The notes beneath the pieces were generated by a model that ran no database searches, was not told where the DNA came from, and was given only the letters and a program-made list of their open reading frames with translations. Of a stretch of 64,000 nt of DNA, positions 25,651 to 34,818 are shown piece by piece (positions within the stretch are counted from its first letter, which is position 1; each line of letters opens with the position of its first letter). The translations under genes and the position numbers were made by a program. This stretch comes from Bacillota bacterium. GTDB taxonomy: Bacteria > Bacillota > UBA4882 > UBA8346. Where the stretch lies: NCBI GenBank assembly GCA_023400055.1, contig JAEXFN010000061.1, positions 1-64,000 of the forward strand, in the 5' to 3' direction.

Positions 25651-26646
25651 TTATAGCGCCCGCACCGAGTCCCGTTCGATGAGCTTGCTCAGGATGCTGA
25701 TATTTTCATAGGGCAGTTCGGGATGGGCGATCCGTTTCAATAAGGTGGCCACGGCCACGGCGCAGGAATATTCGATATTCAGGTCCAGGGTGGTCAGGGC
25801 CGGAATGGAGAGCGCCGCCATTTCGGTATTGCCGCTGCCGATGATCGAAACATCCTGCGGCACCCGGATATCTTCCTCATGAAGTAATTTCAGGAGTTCA
25901 AAAGCGGTAAAGTCATAGTCGCAGATCAAGGCGGTCGGCGGCGTCTTCCCGCCGAGCAGTTCGCGGACCCGCTGCAGATAGTCGGCGCCGGTGTCCACCA
26001 GGAACTCTTGGCGCAACGCCAATTCATATTCGGCCAGAGCCGCGGAGATGCCGAACAACCTTTCGGTATTGCGGAAAAGCTTGGTGTCTCCCACGAAAGC
26101 GATCTGACGGTGATTCTTCTGAATAAGGTACTCGGCGATTTTATAGCCGGCGTTGTTGAAATTGTACCAGACGCAATCGAACTCATAGGCCGGCGAATAT
26201 CCGGTGAAGAAGAGCAGGTGGTCTATTTTTTGGCGGATCAGCCGGGCATATTGACGGCTGAATCTCCCGATCAGAATGACCCCGTCGAAAAGAAAGCCCT
26301 GCGCCAGATTGTAGGGAATCGCCCCGCTGTCGTGGGCCGCTGCGGCCACGAATTCCAAATTGTAATGGACATGGGCGTTCTGCAGCGCCCGTTCGATCCC
26401 CTGGAGCTTATGGCCAAGATTGCTGCTGTCCGCCGGATGGTTGTAGAGCTGCTGGTAAAGGACTAAAATCCGGAATTGGCCGTTCTTCTTGGCTTTGGCA
26501 TAGCCCATTTCCTTGGCTTTGGCGATGATTTTCCGCTTTAATTCCTCGCTGACGCCCGGTTGCCCGGTCAAGGCCCGGCTGATCGAGACGGTCGAGATGC
26601 CGAGCGCCCCGGCAATGTCGGCGATGGTGATCTTTTCGTTTTTCAT
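25651..26646 (-). CDS. LacI-family regulator upstream of the exporter
   Basis: LacI/GalR-family protein of 331 residues. The helix-turn-helix is ITIADIAGALGISTVSISRA, followed by GYAKAKKNGQFRILVLY. The effector domain is more divergent than in the other two LacI proteins of the window. GGGAGGC precedes the ATG. It is the first gene of an apparent operon with the two exporter halves, an uncommon partnership. An AT-rich region upstream should hold its promoter. Confidence 0.9.
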   Translation of the reverse strand: MKNEKITIADIAGALGISTVSISRALTGQPGVSEELKRKIIAKAKEMGYAKAKKNGQFRILVLYQQLYNHPADSSNLGHKLQGIERALQNAHVHYNLEFVAAAAHDSGAIPYNLAQGFLFDGVILIGRFSRQYARLIRQKIDHLLFFTGYSPAYEFDCVWYNFNNAGYKIAEYLIQKNHRQIAFVGDTKLFRNTERLFGISAALAEYELALRQEFLVDTGADYLQRVRELLGGKTPPTALICDYDFTAFELLKLLHEEDIRVPQDVSIIGSGNTEMAALSIPALTTLDLNIEYSCAVAVATLLKRIAHPELPYENISILSKLIERDSVRAL

Positions 26647-26829
26647 AAAGCCTCCCTGGTATCGCTTCCCCAGAATATTATACAGAAATTTTAAGTAAGA
26701 TACAACGAAATAACTGATTAAAATGAACGTAATTTAAATTTGTTTATTAAGTATAATATATATGCCGACCGTCCCGGTTTTGATTCGCGGTCGCCCCGAA
26801 TTATTTTGGTGCCGCGCACGAAAAACCTG

Positions 26830-26859
26830 TTGACAAATATTTGCCGGTGATAATATAAT
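26830..26859 (+). promoter_or_regulatory. Sigma-A-type promoter for the importer/dehydratase operon
   Basis: TTGACA (26830-26835) and TATAAT (26854-26859) with an 18-bp spacer are both perfect matches to the housekeeping consensus. It reads toward the ATPase gene at 27079 and leaves a leader of about 210 nt. The whole gap 26647-27078 is AT-rich and has no gene. Confidence 0.8.
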
Positions 26860-27078
26860 GAAATAAATCTTTTTCGTAAAACATATCGGAATACTAGTAA
26901 TTTGATAATTGCGCAAAACCGGGTCCATTTATTACGTAAAAAATACTTAACGAAACATATCAGTTAACGTTACAAAGAATAGCTGACTATGAAATTAGAG
27001 GCTAGGAAGTTTGTGCTGAACGCGGCATGACTTTCGGGCCTTTTTTTATTGGTCTGAATCTGAAAGGGGATTTCCGAA

Positions 27079-27963
27079 ATGACGGAGATGGTTGTCACAG
27101 ATGATTCCAGGATCGCGGCTGAAACGGGCTGGCCAGTCGCCCCGATCGGCTGCGGGAGGACCGCCGGAGCCGCTAAACTGTCCGTCGCTGAACTGAGCGT
27201 CGCCTTTGAAAACGGCCAAAGCGGCGAATGGACTGCGGCGGTTGATAAAGTATCGTTGGAGATTCAACCCGGCGAATTCGTGGCCATCGTCGGGTTGAGC
27301 GGCTGCGGCAAGACTACCTTTCTCAACGCGGTGGCCGGGTTGGTCCCATCCCAGGGCGGCCGGATTGCGGTAAACGGAAAGCAGGTGGCAGGACCCGGCT
27401 ACGACCGGGCCGTGGTCTTCCAGAAGGCCTCCCTTCTGCCTTGGCGGACTGTGATCCGCAACATCATTTACGGTCTTGAGCTCCGCGGCATCAAACGGGA
27501 AACGGCAATGGAGCGGGCCAGGAGATTTGTGGATCTGGTTCATCTGAGCGGGTTCGAGAACTACTACCCGCATCAGTTGTCCGGCGGCATGCAACAGCGG
27601 GTCAATCTGGCGCGGGCGCTGGCCTGCGAACCGGAAGTCCTGCTGCTGGATGAACCTTTCGCGGCCCTGGATGCCATCACCCGGGAATCGATGCAGAATG
27701 AACTGCTGCTATTGTGGGAGCAGACCCAGAAAACGGTCCTGATGGTGACGCACCAGATCGATGAAGCGGTCTTGCTGGCCGATCGGGTGGTCGTATTTTC
27801 GGCGCGGCCGGCCACTATCGTGGCCGAGGTCCAGATCGACCTGCCCCGGCCGCGGACCGCCCAACTGAAGGACGATGCCGAGTTTGACTTTTTAGCCAAA
27901 AAGATCTGGGGTCTGATTCACACTACCGCGCGAAAGGAGGCCAAGATCGAATATGAAATCTAA
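27079..27963 (+). CDS. ABC transporter ATPase (nitrate/sulfonate/taurine type)
   Basis: ATPase of 294 residues of the SsuB/TauB family. It has Walker A GLSGCGKTT (about 73-81), Q-loop FQKASLLPW, signature LSGGMQQRVNLARAL, Walker B VLLLDEPFAALD and the switch histidine in MVTHQIDEAV. About 35 N-terminal residues precede the domain and are not conserved. The coding end overlaps the permease gene by 11 bp. It works with the permease at 27953 and the binding protein at 32266. The ligand may be a sulfonate, an aromatic acid or another small anion. Confidence 0.92.
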   Translation: MTEMVVTDDSRIAAETGWPVAPIGCGRTAGAAKLSVAELSVAFENGQSGEWTAAVDKVSLEIQPGEFVAIVGLSGCGKTTFLNAVAGLVPSQGGRIAVNGKQVAGPGYDRAVVFQKASLLPWRTVIRNIIYGLELRGIKRETAMERARRFVDLVHLSGFENYYPHQLSGGMQQRVNLARALACEPEVLLLDEPFAALDAITRESMQNELLLLWEQTQKTVLMVTHQIDEAVLLADRVVVFSARPATIVAEVQIDLPRPRTAQLKDDAEFDFLAKKIWGLIHTTARKEAKIEYEI

Positions 27964-28753
27964 ACCGCAAAAGCGCAACGCCAGAAGGTTCAAAAGAGCC
28001 TCCCAGAGCGCGCTGCTGGGGGGCGGGGTCATCGTGGCGTTGCTGTTGCTCTGGGAAATAGCGAGCGATTTGCATTGGATAAATCCCATATTCTCCAGTT
28101 CGCCGTCGCGGATTGTGATCTCCGGCTGGAAGCTCTTCAAGGACGGTTCGATCATCGTCCACATTCTCGCCAGCGGCCAGGTATTCGTCTACGGCTACCT
28201 GCTGGCCGCCCTGGTCGGAATCCCGGCCGGGATTTTGCTGGGTTGGTTTAAAAAGGCCAGCCAGGCATTCGGTCCGATCATCGCCGCATTTTACACTACG
28301 CCGCGGATCGCGTTGATGCCGCTGTTCATCATCTGGTTTGGACTCGGGCTCGGCTCCCGGCTGGCGCTGGTCTTTTTAAGCGCGGTATTTCCGTTGATCG
28401 TCAATATGCAGACGGCCGTGGCCAACCTTGACCAGGATCTGACCCGGGTGGCCCGGGCCTACGGCGCGACGCAGCGCCAGATATTCTGGACCATCGCGCT
28501 GCCCCAATCCATCCCGTTCCTGCTGACCGGGCTCCGGCTGGCGACGGGCCGGGCGCTGCTGGGCGTGGTGGGCGCCGAGGTCTTCGGGGGCGCGGAAGGG
28601 CTGGGGTATCTGATCCAGTACGCCGGAGCGACCTTCCAGACCGATAAGGTGTTCGTCTGCGTGGTCATCATCGCCGCGCTCGGCATCATCATGGATCGCG
28701 GTTTGTTGGCGTTGAACAGGCGGTTTGACAGTTGGCGCGGCAGCGATCGGTGA
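27953..28753 (+). CDS. ABC permease (SsuC/TauC type)
   Basis: Inner-membrane permease of 266 residues with about six helices. The coupling loop is VARAYGATQRQIFWTIALPQS, slightly altered from the EAA consensus as usual in this family; LLGVVGAEVFGGAEGLGYLI is the conserved C-terminal part. AAAGGAGG precedes the ATG inside the ATPase gene. The channel is probably a homodimer. Confidence 0.92.
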   Translation: MKSKPQKRNARRFKRASQSALLGGGVIVALLLLWEIASDLHWINPIFSSSPSRIVISGWKLFKDGSIIVHILASGQVFVYGYLLAALVGIPAGILLGWFKKASQAFGPIIAAFYTTPRIALMPLFIIWFGLGLGSRLALVFLSAVFPLIVNMQTAVANLDQDLTRVARAYGATQRQIFWTIALPQSIPFLLTGLRLATGRALLGVVGAEVFGGAEGLGYLIQYAGATFQTDKVFVCVVIIAALGIIMDRGLLALNRRFDSWRGSDR

Positions 28754-28815
28754 GTTTCGGCCGGGCCGGTTGTCTTCCAGGATATCCATAATAACCAAAC
28801 GAGGAGAGATACAGA

Positions 28816-29634
28816 ATGTCAAACGGAATAGCCTTCGCCGGCATCGATGTCGGCTCGCTGGGAACCAAGGCGGTGATCCTGGTCGATGGAGAAATTGCCG
28901 GATACAGCATCCTGCGCACCGGGATCAACACCGAGGAAAACGGGTTGAACGGGCTGAACAGCGCGCTGGAAAACGCGGGTCTGGCCCGCCACGACGTGCA
29001 ATACATCGTTGCCACCGGCTACGGGCGGATTTCGGCGCCCTATGCCGACAAGACCGTCACCGAGATCACCTGCCACGCCCGGGGCGCCCATTACCTCCAT
29101 CCCCAAACCCGGACCATCATTGACATGGGCGGGCAGGATTGCAAGGCCATCCGGCTGGATGAGAACGGCAATGTCACCGATTTCGCCATGAACGACAAAT
29201 GCGCCGCCGGCACCGGCCGCTTCCTGGAGGTGATGGCCAATGTGTTCAAAGTAAGCCTGGATGAGCTGGGTCCGCTGTCGCTGGAGGCCACCCAGGTATT
29301 GCCGGTGAGCAGCACCTGTACGGTGTTCGCGGAATCGGAGACCGTCTCGCTGCTGGCGCGGGGCGAGAAGCCGGCCAACATCATCGTCGGCATTCACCAC
29401 GCCATCGCCAACCGGGTCGGCGGAATGTTCTCCCGGGTCGGCATCGAGAGCGACCTCTTCTTCTCCGGCGGCGTCGCCAAGAACGTCGGGATGCGGAAAG
29501 CGCTGGAAGAAACGCTCAAAGTGAAAATCGCCGAACCGGAACAGGATCCGCAGTTGGTCGGGGCGATCGGGGCGGCGGTCATCGCCCAGAATTCATGGAA
29601 AAGAGGGAGACAGCATGCCGTTGCAAACGCTTGA
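28816..29634 (+). CDS. ATP-dependent activator of 2-hydroxyacyl-CoA dehydratase
   Basis: ASKHA-family activase of 272 residues. It hydrolyses ATP to inject one low-potential electron into its partner dehydratase or reductase. The nucleotide motif is GIDVGSLGTKAV (8-19), with the second IDMGGQDCKAI. The two cysteines that bridge a [4Fe-4S] cluster between the subunits of the dimer are in NDKCAAGTGRF and SSTCTVFAESE. The linked gene order (activator, then two family subunits) is standard. The enzyme would be oxygen sensitive. GGAGAG lies 7 nt before the ATG. Confidence 0.93.
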   Translation: MSNGIAFAGIDVGSLGTKAVILVDGEIAGYSILRTGINTEENGLNGLNSALENAGLARHDVQYIVATGYGRISAPYADKTVTEITCHARGAHYLHPQTRTIIDMGGQDCKAIRLDENGNVTDFAMNDKCAAGTGRFLEVMANVFKVSLDELGPLSLEATQVLPVSSTCTVFAESETVSLLARGEKPANIIVGIHHAIANRVGGMFSRVGIESDLFFSGGVAKNVGMRKALEETLKVKIAEPEQDPQLVGAIGAAVIAQNSWKRGRQHAVANA

Positions 29635-30805
29635 GAAAATCCGGCGCCGCCTGGCGGAAAGGCCCGCCGAGCTCGCCGCCGCCCGTCGCGCGGGGTGGAA
29701 GGTCGTGGGCTGGCAGGGTTATAACCTGCCCGAAGAGATCCTTTATGCGCTGGGCTTGATCCCGATCCGGATCGGCGCGGGCGGCGACGACCGCCTGGTG
29801 GAAATCGGGGCCCGCTACATCTCCACCAAAAACTGCGTGTATGTCCGCGAGACCGTCGGGCTGTTCGCCGAGAACAAAGACCCGTACATCCAAAATACCG
29901 ATGTGCTGGCTTTCGACGTCACTTGTCTCCAGACGTACCGCACCGCCGAGATCCTGCAGTATTATTTCCAAAAGGAAGTCGTGATCCTGGGCGTGCCCCG
30001 CAATTTTTACTGGCCCGAGGCGAAAGTCTACTTCGCCAAGGAAGTGGCCCATTTCACCCGACGCTTCGAGGAATACGCCGGCGCGAAGCTCAAGCCGCAA
30101 AGGCTGGCCGAAACGGTGGCGCTTTATAACCAGATCCGCGCCGCCATCATCCAAATCTACGATTACCAGGCGACCAGGGAGCGCTTGATCTCCTGGGAGG
30201 AGACCTACGACATCATCCAGGCCGGCTACTATTTGGACCGCCGGGAATACCGGACGCTCTTGGAGGAAGTCTTGGCCGAGCTGGAGGCCAAACAAGGCCA
30301 GCCCGTCATCGAAGCGGTTGAGGACGAGGCGCGGATCTTCATCTCCGGCAGCGTCATTCCGCCGGGAGATAAAAAGCTGATCAATATCATCCATCAGGTG
30401 GGCGGCAGGATCGTCGGCGACGATCTCTGGTCGGGACTGATTCCCTATCTGGATGTCCACATCGCTGAAAACACAATCGAGGGAATCGCGCTGGCCTATA
30501 TTAACCGCACTCCGCACGGCGCATTGCCTTATCTGGAGCTCAATACGGATAAGCGGATCAAACGGCTTAAAGAGCTGATCCACTCCTTTAAAGCCCAGGG
30601 AGTGATCTATCACACCCTACGCTATTGCGACCCATACACCTTCAAGGCCAAGGAGACCAAGGATATCTTGCAAAAGGAAGGGATCCCGCTCTTAGAGATC
30701 CATACCGAATACGCCGGGTCCGATTACGAGGCCATCCGCACCCGGGTGGAGGCCTTCGTGGAGATGATTAAGAATAAGACGATGGAGGAGGCGATCGCGT
30801 TATGA
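29615..30805 (+). CDS. 2-hydroxyacyl-CoA dehydratase subunit (BcrC/HgdB family), smaller
   Basis: Iron-sulfur subunit of 396 residues, BcrC/BadD/HgdB family. Likely cluster ligands are the cysteines in TKNCVYVRE, DVTCLQTYR and LRYCDPYTF, matching the three-cysteine pattern of the family. It overlaps the activator gene by 20 bp and the larger subunit by an ATGA overlap, so the three are tightly coupled. The family covers dehydratases, benzoyl-CoA reductases and related double-cubane proteins, so the reaction is not settled. No CoA-transferase or CoA-ligase is encoded in the operon. Confidence 0.9.
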   Translation: MPLQTLEKIRRRLAERPAELAAARRAGWKVVGWQGYNLPEEILYALGLIPIRIGAGGDDRLVEIGARYISTKNCVYVRETVGLFAENKDPYIQNTDVLAFDVTCLQTYRTAEILQYYFQKEVVILGVPRNFYWPEAKVYFAKEVAHFTRRFEEYAGAKLKPQRLAETVALYNQIRAAIIQIYDYQATRERLISWEETYDIIQAGYYLDRREYRTLLEEVLAELEAKQGQPVIEAVEDEARIFISGSVIPPGDKKLINIIHQVGGRIVGDDLWSGLIPYLDVHIAENTIEGIALAYINRTPHGALPYLELNTDKRIKRLKELIHSFKAQGVIYHTLRYCDPYTFKAKETKDILQKEGIPLLEIHTEYAGSDYEAIRTRVEAFVEMIKNKTMEEAIAL

Positions 30806-32196
30806 GCGGTGCCGCGAGTTTATTCAAATACCCGGAAGCGATCCGTGAGGAGTTTGTCGCGACGGAGGCCATTGCTTTCCGCGACGGTTCGCGGGCTACT
30901 GCGGCTGAGGTATGGGAATACCTGACCGAAACCGGCCCGGTGAAATATCCGAATATCTATGATACCAGCAACTACTACGGCCGCAAGATATCGGGGGACG
31001 TTACTCTGCCGTTCTCGTTGAAACACAATTACCTGATCATGACGCTGAACGAGCGGATGATCAAGGCCAAGGCCAACGGGACTCCGGTGGTTTTCGTCCA
31101 GGGCGGTCAGAGCGTCGACCCCTATTACGCCGCTGGAGCCATCGCCCTGCGGCCGGCCAGCGTCGGAATCTGGGCCAGCGGGCAACATGAGGGGCTGACG
31201 CTCAATCAGGAAGAGGTGCGGCGCTCCGACCAAAAGGAAAAGGCCTACCGGGCGATCAGCTTCGAGGTTTGCCAGTCGGCCGGTTACGAGAATATCCAGG
31301 AAGGCACGGTGCCGGTGGACATGATCGCGCCATTTTCCTGCCTGCGCTGCTCGGATGTGTCGTATGGCCTGGAAGCCCACCGCCACGGCCCGCGCCAGGA
31401 TATCAAACTGTTTCTGGCCGATTATCCGCTGGACGGGCAGAAGGACAAAGCCTGGGCCATCGAATATTTCGCGGCAAACATCCGCCGCCTGTTCGACAGC
31501 ATCAGCGAATTGACCGGCCAGGAGCGCACGGCCGAGGATCTGCGCCAGGAGATCAAGCTCCATAACGAGGGCCGCCGCTTGGCGATGGAGATCGCCGATC
31601 TCTGGTGGTCGGCCGCGGTCCCGCCCACCAACGGCAAAGACCGGCGCGACCTTTTCCAGATGGGGGGGATGGAATTGCACGGCGATCCCCAGGCCAGCCT
31701 GAGCCTGTTACAGGAGGCCAAGGGCTACATCGAGGCGCGGGTGCGCCAAGGCGTCCAGGGTTTCGGCGTCCCGGATGATCCGGCCCGGATCTTCGTCTGC
31801 GGTTCCTGCGTGTTCCCCAACGAATACCGCATCGAGGAAGCGGGCGGCATCGTCGTCGGCAATGACAACCACTGGAGCGACATCACCACGCTGGTGGAGG
31901 AGGACGGCGATCCGTTCTACAATTTATCCAAGGCGATCCTCTCCTACCCCTATGAGCAATCCATTGAGGAACGGGCCGCCTGGACGGTGGAGCAGATCCA
32001 AAAGTCCCGGGCGGACGGCGTGCTGTTCCTGTACAACTGGGGCTGCAACACCCAGTCGGCCGTGGCCCGGGCGCTGGTGGACGAGATCAAGAAGACCGCC
32101 GGCGTCCCGACGCTGATCATCGAGCATGAACAGCGCGGGATCCAAACCGAACAACTGCAGAACCGGGTGAACGCTTTCGTGGAAATGCTGAAATGA
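30802..32196 (+). CDS. 2-hydroxyacyl-CoA dehydratase subunit (BcrB/HgdA family), larger
   Basis: Second iron-sulfur subunit, 464 residues, longer than its partner. Cysteine motifs are FSCLRCSDVS, FVCGSCVFPN and YNWGCNTQS, and the C-terminal IIEHEQRGIQTEQLQNRV is the family's usual end. The mid region LVVG-type segment is replaced by GGIVVGNDNHWSD. It probably forms the active heterodimer with the product of 29615. Extra cysteines beside the usual three raise the chance of an unusual cluster. The start ATG sits in the stop of the preceding gene. Confidence 0.9.
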   Translation: MSGAASLFKYPEAIREEFVATEAIAFRDGSRATAAEVWEYLTETGPVKYPNIYDTSNYYGRKISGDVTLPFSLKHNYLIMTLNERMIKAKANGTPVVFVQGGQSVDPYYAAGAIALRPASVGIWASGQHEGLTLNQEEVRRSDQKEKAYRAISFEVCQSAGYENIQEGTVPVDMIAPFSCLRCSDVSYGLEAHRHGPRQDIKLFLADYPLDGQKDKAWAIEYFAANIRRLFDSISELTGQERTAEDLRQEIKLHNEGRRLAMEIADLWWSAAVPPTNGKDRRDLFQMGGMELHGDPQASLSLLQEAKGYIEARVRQGVQGFGVPDDPARIFVCGSCVFPNEYRIEEAGGIVVGNDNHWSDITTLVEEDGDPFYNLSKAILSYPYEQSIEERAAWTVEQIQKSRADGVLFLYNWGCNTQSAVARALVDEIKKTAGVPTLIIEHEQRGIQTEQLQNRVNAFVEMLK

Positions 32197-32265
32197 ACGG
32201 ATTGGACCGTCTGGGTTGACGTTAGGCGGGTGTTTTATTACCAGACATTATGAGGAGGGTTTGCG

Positions 32266-33258
32266 ATGAAAAAATCATTACCGTCACTGCTCCGGATAAT
32301 CGGGGTGCTAGCGATCGGCCTGCTCCTTTTCACGGGACAGTGGCATGCGGCGGCCGAGAAGACGGGCGGGCCGGAGAAACTGGTGAAGATCCGTTTCGCC
32401 AATCTGGCCTACGGCCTCGATTCGATCTACCACGAGTTGGCCACCGCCAAAGGAATCTTCGCCAAGTACGGCATCGAGCTCCAGGTCATTAATTTCGTCA
32501 AGGGCGGACCGGAGGCGGCGGCCGGCATCGCCAGCGGCCAGGTGGACATGGGTTCGTTCGGGACGCCGATCCTCACCGCCATCTCCAAGGGCATTCCCAT
32601 CAAGGTGGTGGCTTCGCCGCCCGACCGGAAGATCGATTTTGTGCTGGTGGCGCGGCCGGAGATCAAGCGGGTCAAGGATCTGAAGGGCAAAACGGTGGCC
32701 ACCGGCGCCCTGGGCGGCGGCAACCACCAATCGCTCTTGAAGATACTCTATGCCAACGGACTGACCGAGAACGACGTCAAGATCGTGGCTACCGGCGGCA
32801 CCGACGCCGAGATGATCTTGAAGTCCGGCCGGGTCGACGCGGTGCAGACCAACGGCGTCACCGTCAACAAACTGGTCAAGGAGGGGACCGGGCGGATTCT
32901 GGCCAAGGCGGTGGATGTTTACGGGCATTATCAGCACAGTTATGTCTTCGCCACCGACGCCTTGATCAAGAGCAATCCCGAGCTGATCCGGAACTTCCTG
33001 AAAGCCAGCCGCGAGGAGTATCAGTACGGCAAGACGCATCCAGCGGAGCTGGTGGCCTACGCCAGGAAGAAATTCGACATCGACCCCGATTTGATCCGGG
33101 AGTATTACCGGGACAACATCAAGGACTGGGACTTGAGCTTCAAAGTGGATCTGGAAGGCGCCGCCAACGCGGTCAAAATCCTGCAGGATCTGGGGGAGAT
33201 CGATCCGAAGGTGAAATTCGACCCTCAGACCTGGCTGGACTCACGGTTTCTGAAATAG
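32266..33258 (+). CDS. ABC substrate-binding protein (nitrate/sulfonate type)
   Basis: Binding protein of 330 residues, NMT1/SsuA family. The signal peptide (MKKSLPSLLRIIGVLAIG, then LLLF) ends near HAAAEK, again without a lipobox cysteine. The mature start IRFANLAYGLDSIYHELATA, then KGIFAKYGIEL, and the GGPEAAAGIASGQVDMG segment are diagnostic. It is separated from its ATPase and permease by the dehydratase genes, an order that ties uptake to the reductive step. Confidence 0.92.
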   Translation: MKKSLPSLLRIIGVLAIGLLLFTGQWHAAAEKTGGPEKLVKIRFANLAYGLDSIYHELATAKGIFAKYGIELQVINFVKGGPEAAAGIASGQVDMGSFGTPILTAISKGIPIKVVASPPDRKIDFVLVARPEIKRVKDLKGKTVATGALGGGNHQSLLKILYANGLTENDVKIVATGGTDAEMILKSGRVDAVQTNGVTVNKLVKEGTGRILAKAVDVYGHYQHSYVFATDALIKSNPELIRNFLKASREEYQYGKTHPAELVAYARKKFDIDPDLIREYYRDNIKDWDLSFKVDLEGAANAVKILQDLGEIDPKVKFDPQTWLDSRFLK

Positions 33259-33312
33259 AAGCGGCGGAGCGTTCCCCAAAATGATTCCTAAGGAAAGGCG
33301 GAGGTGAGTCGG

Positions 33313-34818
33313 ATGGATCCCCATCAAATCGACTGGAATATCGAGACCGATGTGGCGGTGGTCGGCTATGGCGCGGCCGGCGCGGTCGCCGCCATCAATG
33401 CCCACGATCACGGGGCCGCGGTCGTGCTGCTGGAGAAGATGCGACATCCGGGCGGCGGCTCGATCCTGGCCGGCGGCGCCCTGAAAGCCGTTCACGATCC
33501 GGAGAAAGCCGTCGCCTATCTGACCGTCACCCAGGGCGGACGGGTGGACGAAGCGCTGATCCGGACCTTTGCCCGGGGCCTGCTGGAGCTGCCCCAGTAT
33601 CTTGAGCAACTGGCCGAGCTCGACGCGGCCACGGTCGGCCGCCGTCCCGAGAATGCGCCGGCTGGCCTCTATCCTTTCCCGGGGGCCGAGACCTTCTTTA
33701 CGGTGCAGATCCAGGCGATCCCCGGTTTCCAGGGCTATCCCTGGGCGTCCACCGGCGGCAACCTGAACGGCCAGCGGCTGATCAAGCTCCTGGTCGACCA
33801 GGTGGAGTCGCGCCGGATCCCGGTCCATTTCGAGACCCCGGCCACCGCGCTGATCACCGACGAAGCGGGCGCGGTGATCGGGGTGCGGGCGGTCCGGGAG
33901 GGCGTCGCGATCGCGATCCGCGCCCGCAAGGGAGTTATTCTGGCCTCGGGGGGCTTCGAATTCAATGAGAAATTGAAGCGGGAGTATCTGGAGGCCATCC
34001 CGGTTTACGCGATGGGCAATCCCGGCAACACCGGCGACGGGATCCTGATGGCCCAGAAGGCGGGGGCCGCCCTGTGGCACATGTGGCACATTCACGGTTC
34101 CTACGGCTTCAAGTTTCCCGAGGTCGAGCCGGCGATCCGGGTCAGCATCGGCGGAGCCCGCAATCCGGAGCGCAAGGTCGCCTGGATCCTGGTGGACCAG
34201 GGGGGCCGGCGTTTCATGAACGAATACCAGCCGGCGCCCCAGGACACCATGCACCGGCCGCTGGGGTATTTCGATCCCGACCGGCCGGGCTATCCGCGGA
34301 TCCCGGCTTACCTGGTCTTCGACGAGGAAGGCCGCCAGCTGGGGCGCATCGCCCATCCCCTGGCGGCCCAACCCGGCCAGGATTACCAGTGGAGCAGCGA
34401 CAACCGCGCCGAGATCGAGCGCGGCTGGATCAAACAGGCGGATACCCTCGCGGGCCTGGCGGAGCAGCTGGCCATCCCGGCGAGCGAGTTTCTTCAGACG
34501 GTGGCGCGTTGGAACGAGCAGGTCACCGTCGGCCGGGACAGCGATTTCGGGCGGCCGCCCGGCACCATCGTCCCGATCCGGCAGGGTCCGTTCTATGGGG
34601 TGCCGGTCTGGCCGATCTGCACCAACACTCAGGGCGGTCCCGAGCATGACGCCGAACAGCGGGTCCTGGATCCATACGGAAAGCCCATCCCGGGACTGTA
34701 TGCCGTCGGCGAACTGGGCTCCTTCTTCGGCCATCTCTATCTCTTGGGCGGCAATCTCAGCGAATGCGTCATCAGCGGCCGGATCGCCGGGAAAGCGGCG
34801 ACCTTAAATGCCCGCTGA
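33313..34818 (+). CDS. Fumarate-reductase-like FAD oxidoreductase
   Basis: Flavoprotein of 501 residues, FAD_binding_2 / flavocytochrome-c family, soluble. The dinucleotide motif VAVVGYGAAGAVAAINA (about 16-32) is followed by GGGSILAGGALK, and the C-terminal FAD contact is GELGSFFGHLYLLGGNLSE. There is no haem domain and no signal peptide. The family reduces activated C=C bonds or oxidises ring ketones; the active-site residues cannot be assigned by eye. GGAGG lies 8 nt before ATG 33313; a GTG nine bases earlier is less likely. It closes the importer/dehydratase operon. Confidence 0.88.
   Translation: MDPHQIDWNIETDVAVVGYGAAGAVAAINAHDHGAAVVLLEKMRHPGGGSILAGGALKAVHDPEKAVAYLTVTQGGRVDEALIRTFARGLLELPQYLEQLAELDAATVGRRPENAPAGLYPFPGAETFFTVQIQAIPGFQGYPWASTGGNLNGQRLIKLLVDQVESRRIPVHFETPATALITDEAGAVIGVRAVREGVAIAIRARKGVILASGGFEFNEKLKREYLEAIPVYAMGNPGNTGDGILMAQKAGAALWHMWHIHGSYGFKFPEVEPAIRVSIGGARNPERKVAWILVDQGGRRFMNEYQPAPQDTMHRPLGYFDPDRPGYPRIPAYLVFDEEGRQLGRIAHPLAAQPGQDYQWSSDNRAEIERGWIKQADTLAGLAEQLAIPASEFLQTVARWNEQVTVGRDSDFGRPPGTIVPIRQGPFYGVPVWPICTNTQGGPEHDAEQRVLDPYGKPIPGLYAVGELGSFFGHLYLLGGNLSECVISGRIAGKAATLNAR

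Noticed and set aside
28816..29634. Sugar kinase for the BadF-family protein
   Set aside because: It has the two cluster cysteines (NDKCAAGTG, SSTCTVF) of dehydratase activators, and its neighbours are the dehydratase subunits.
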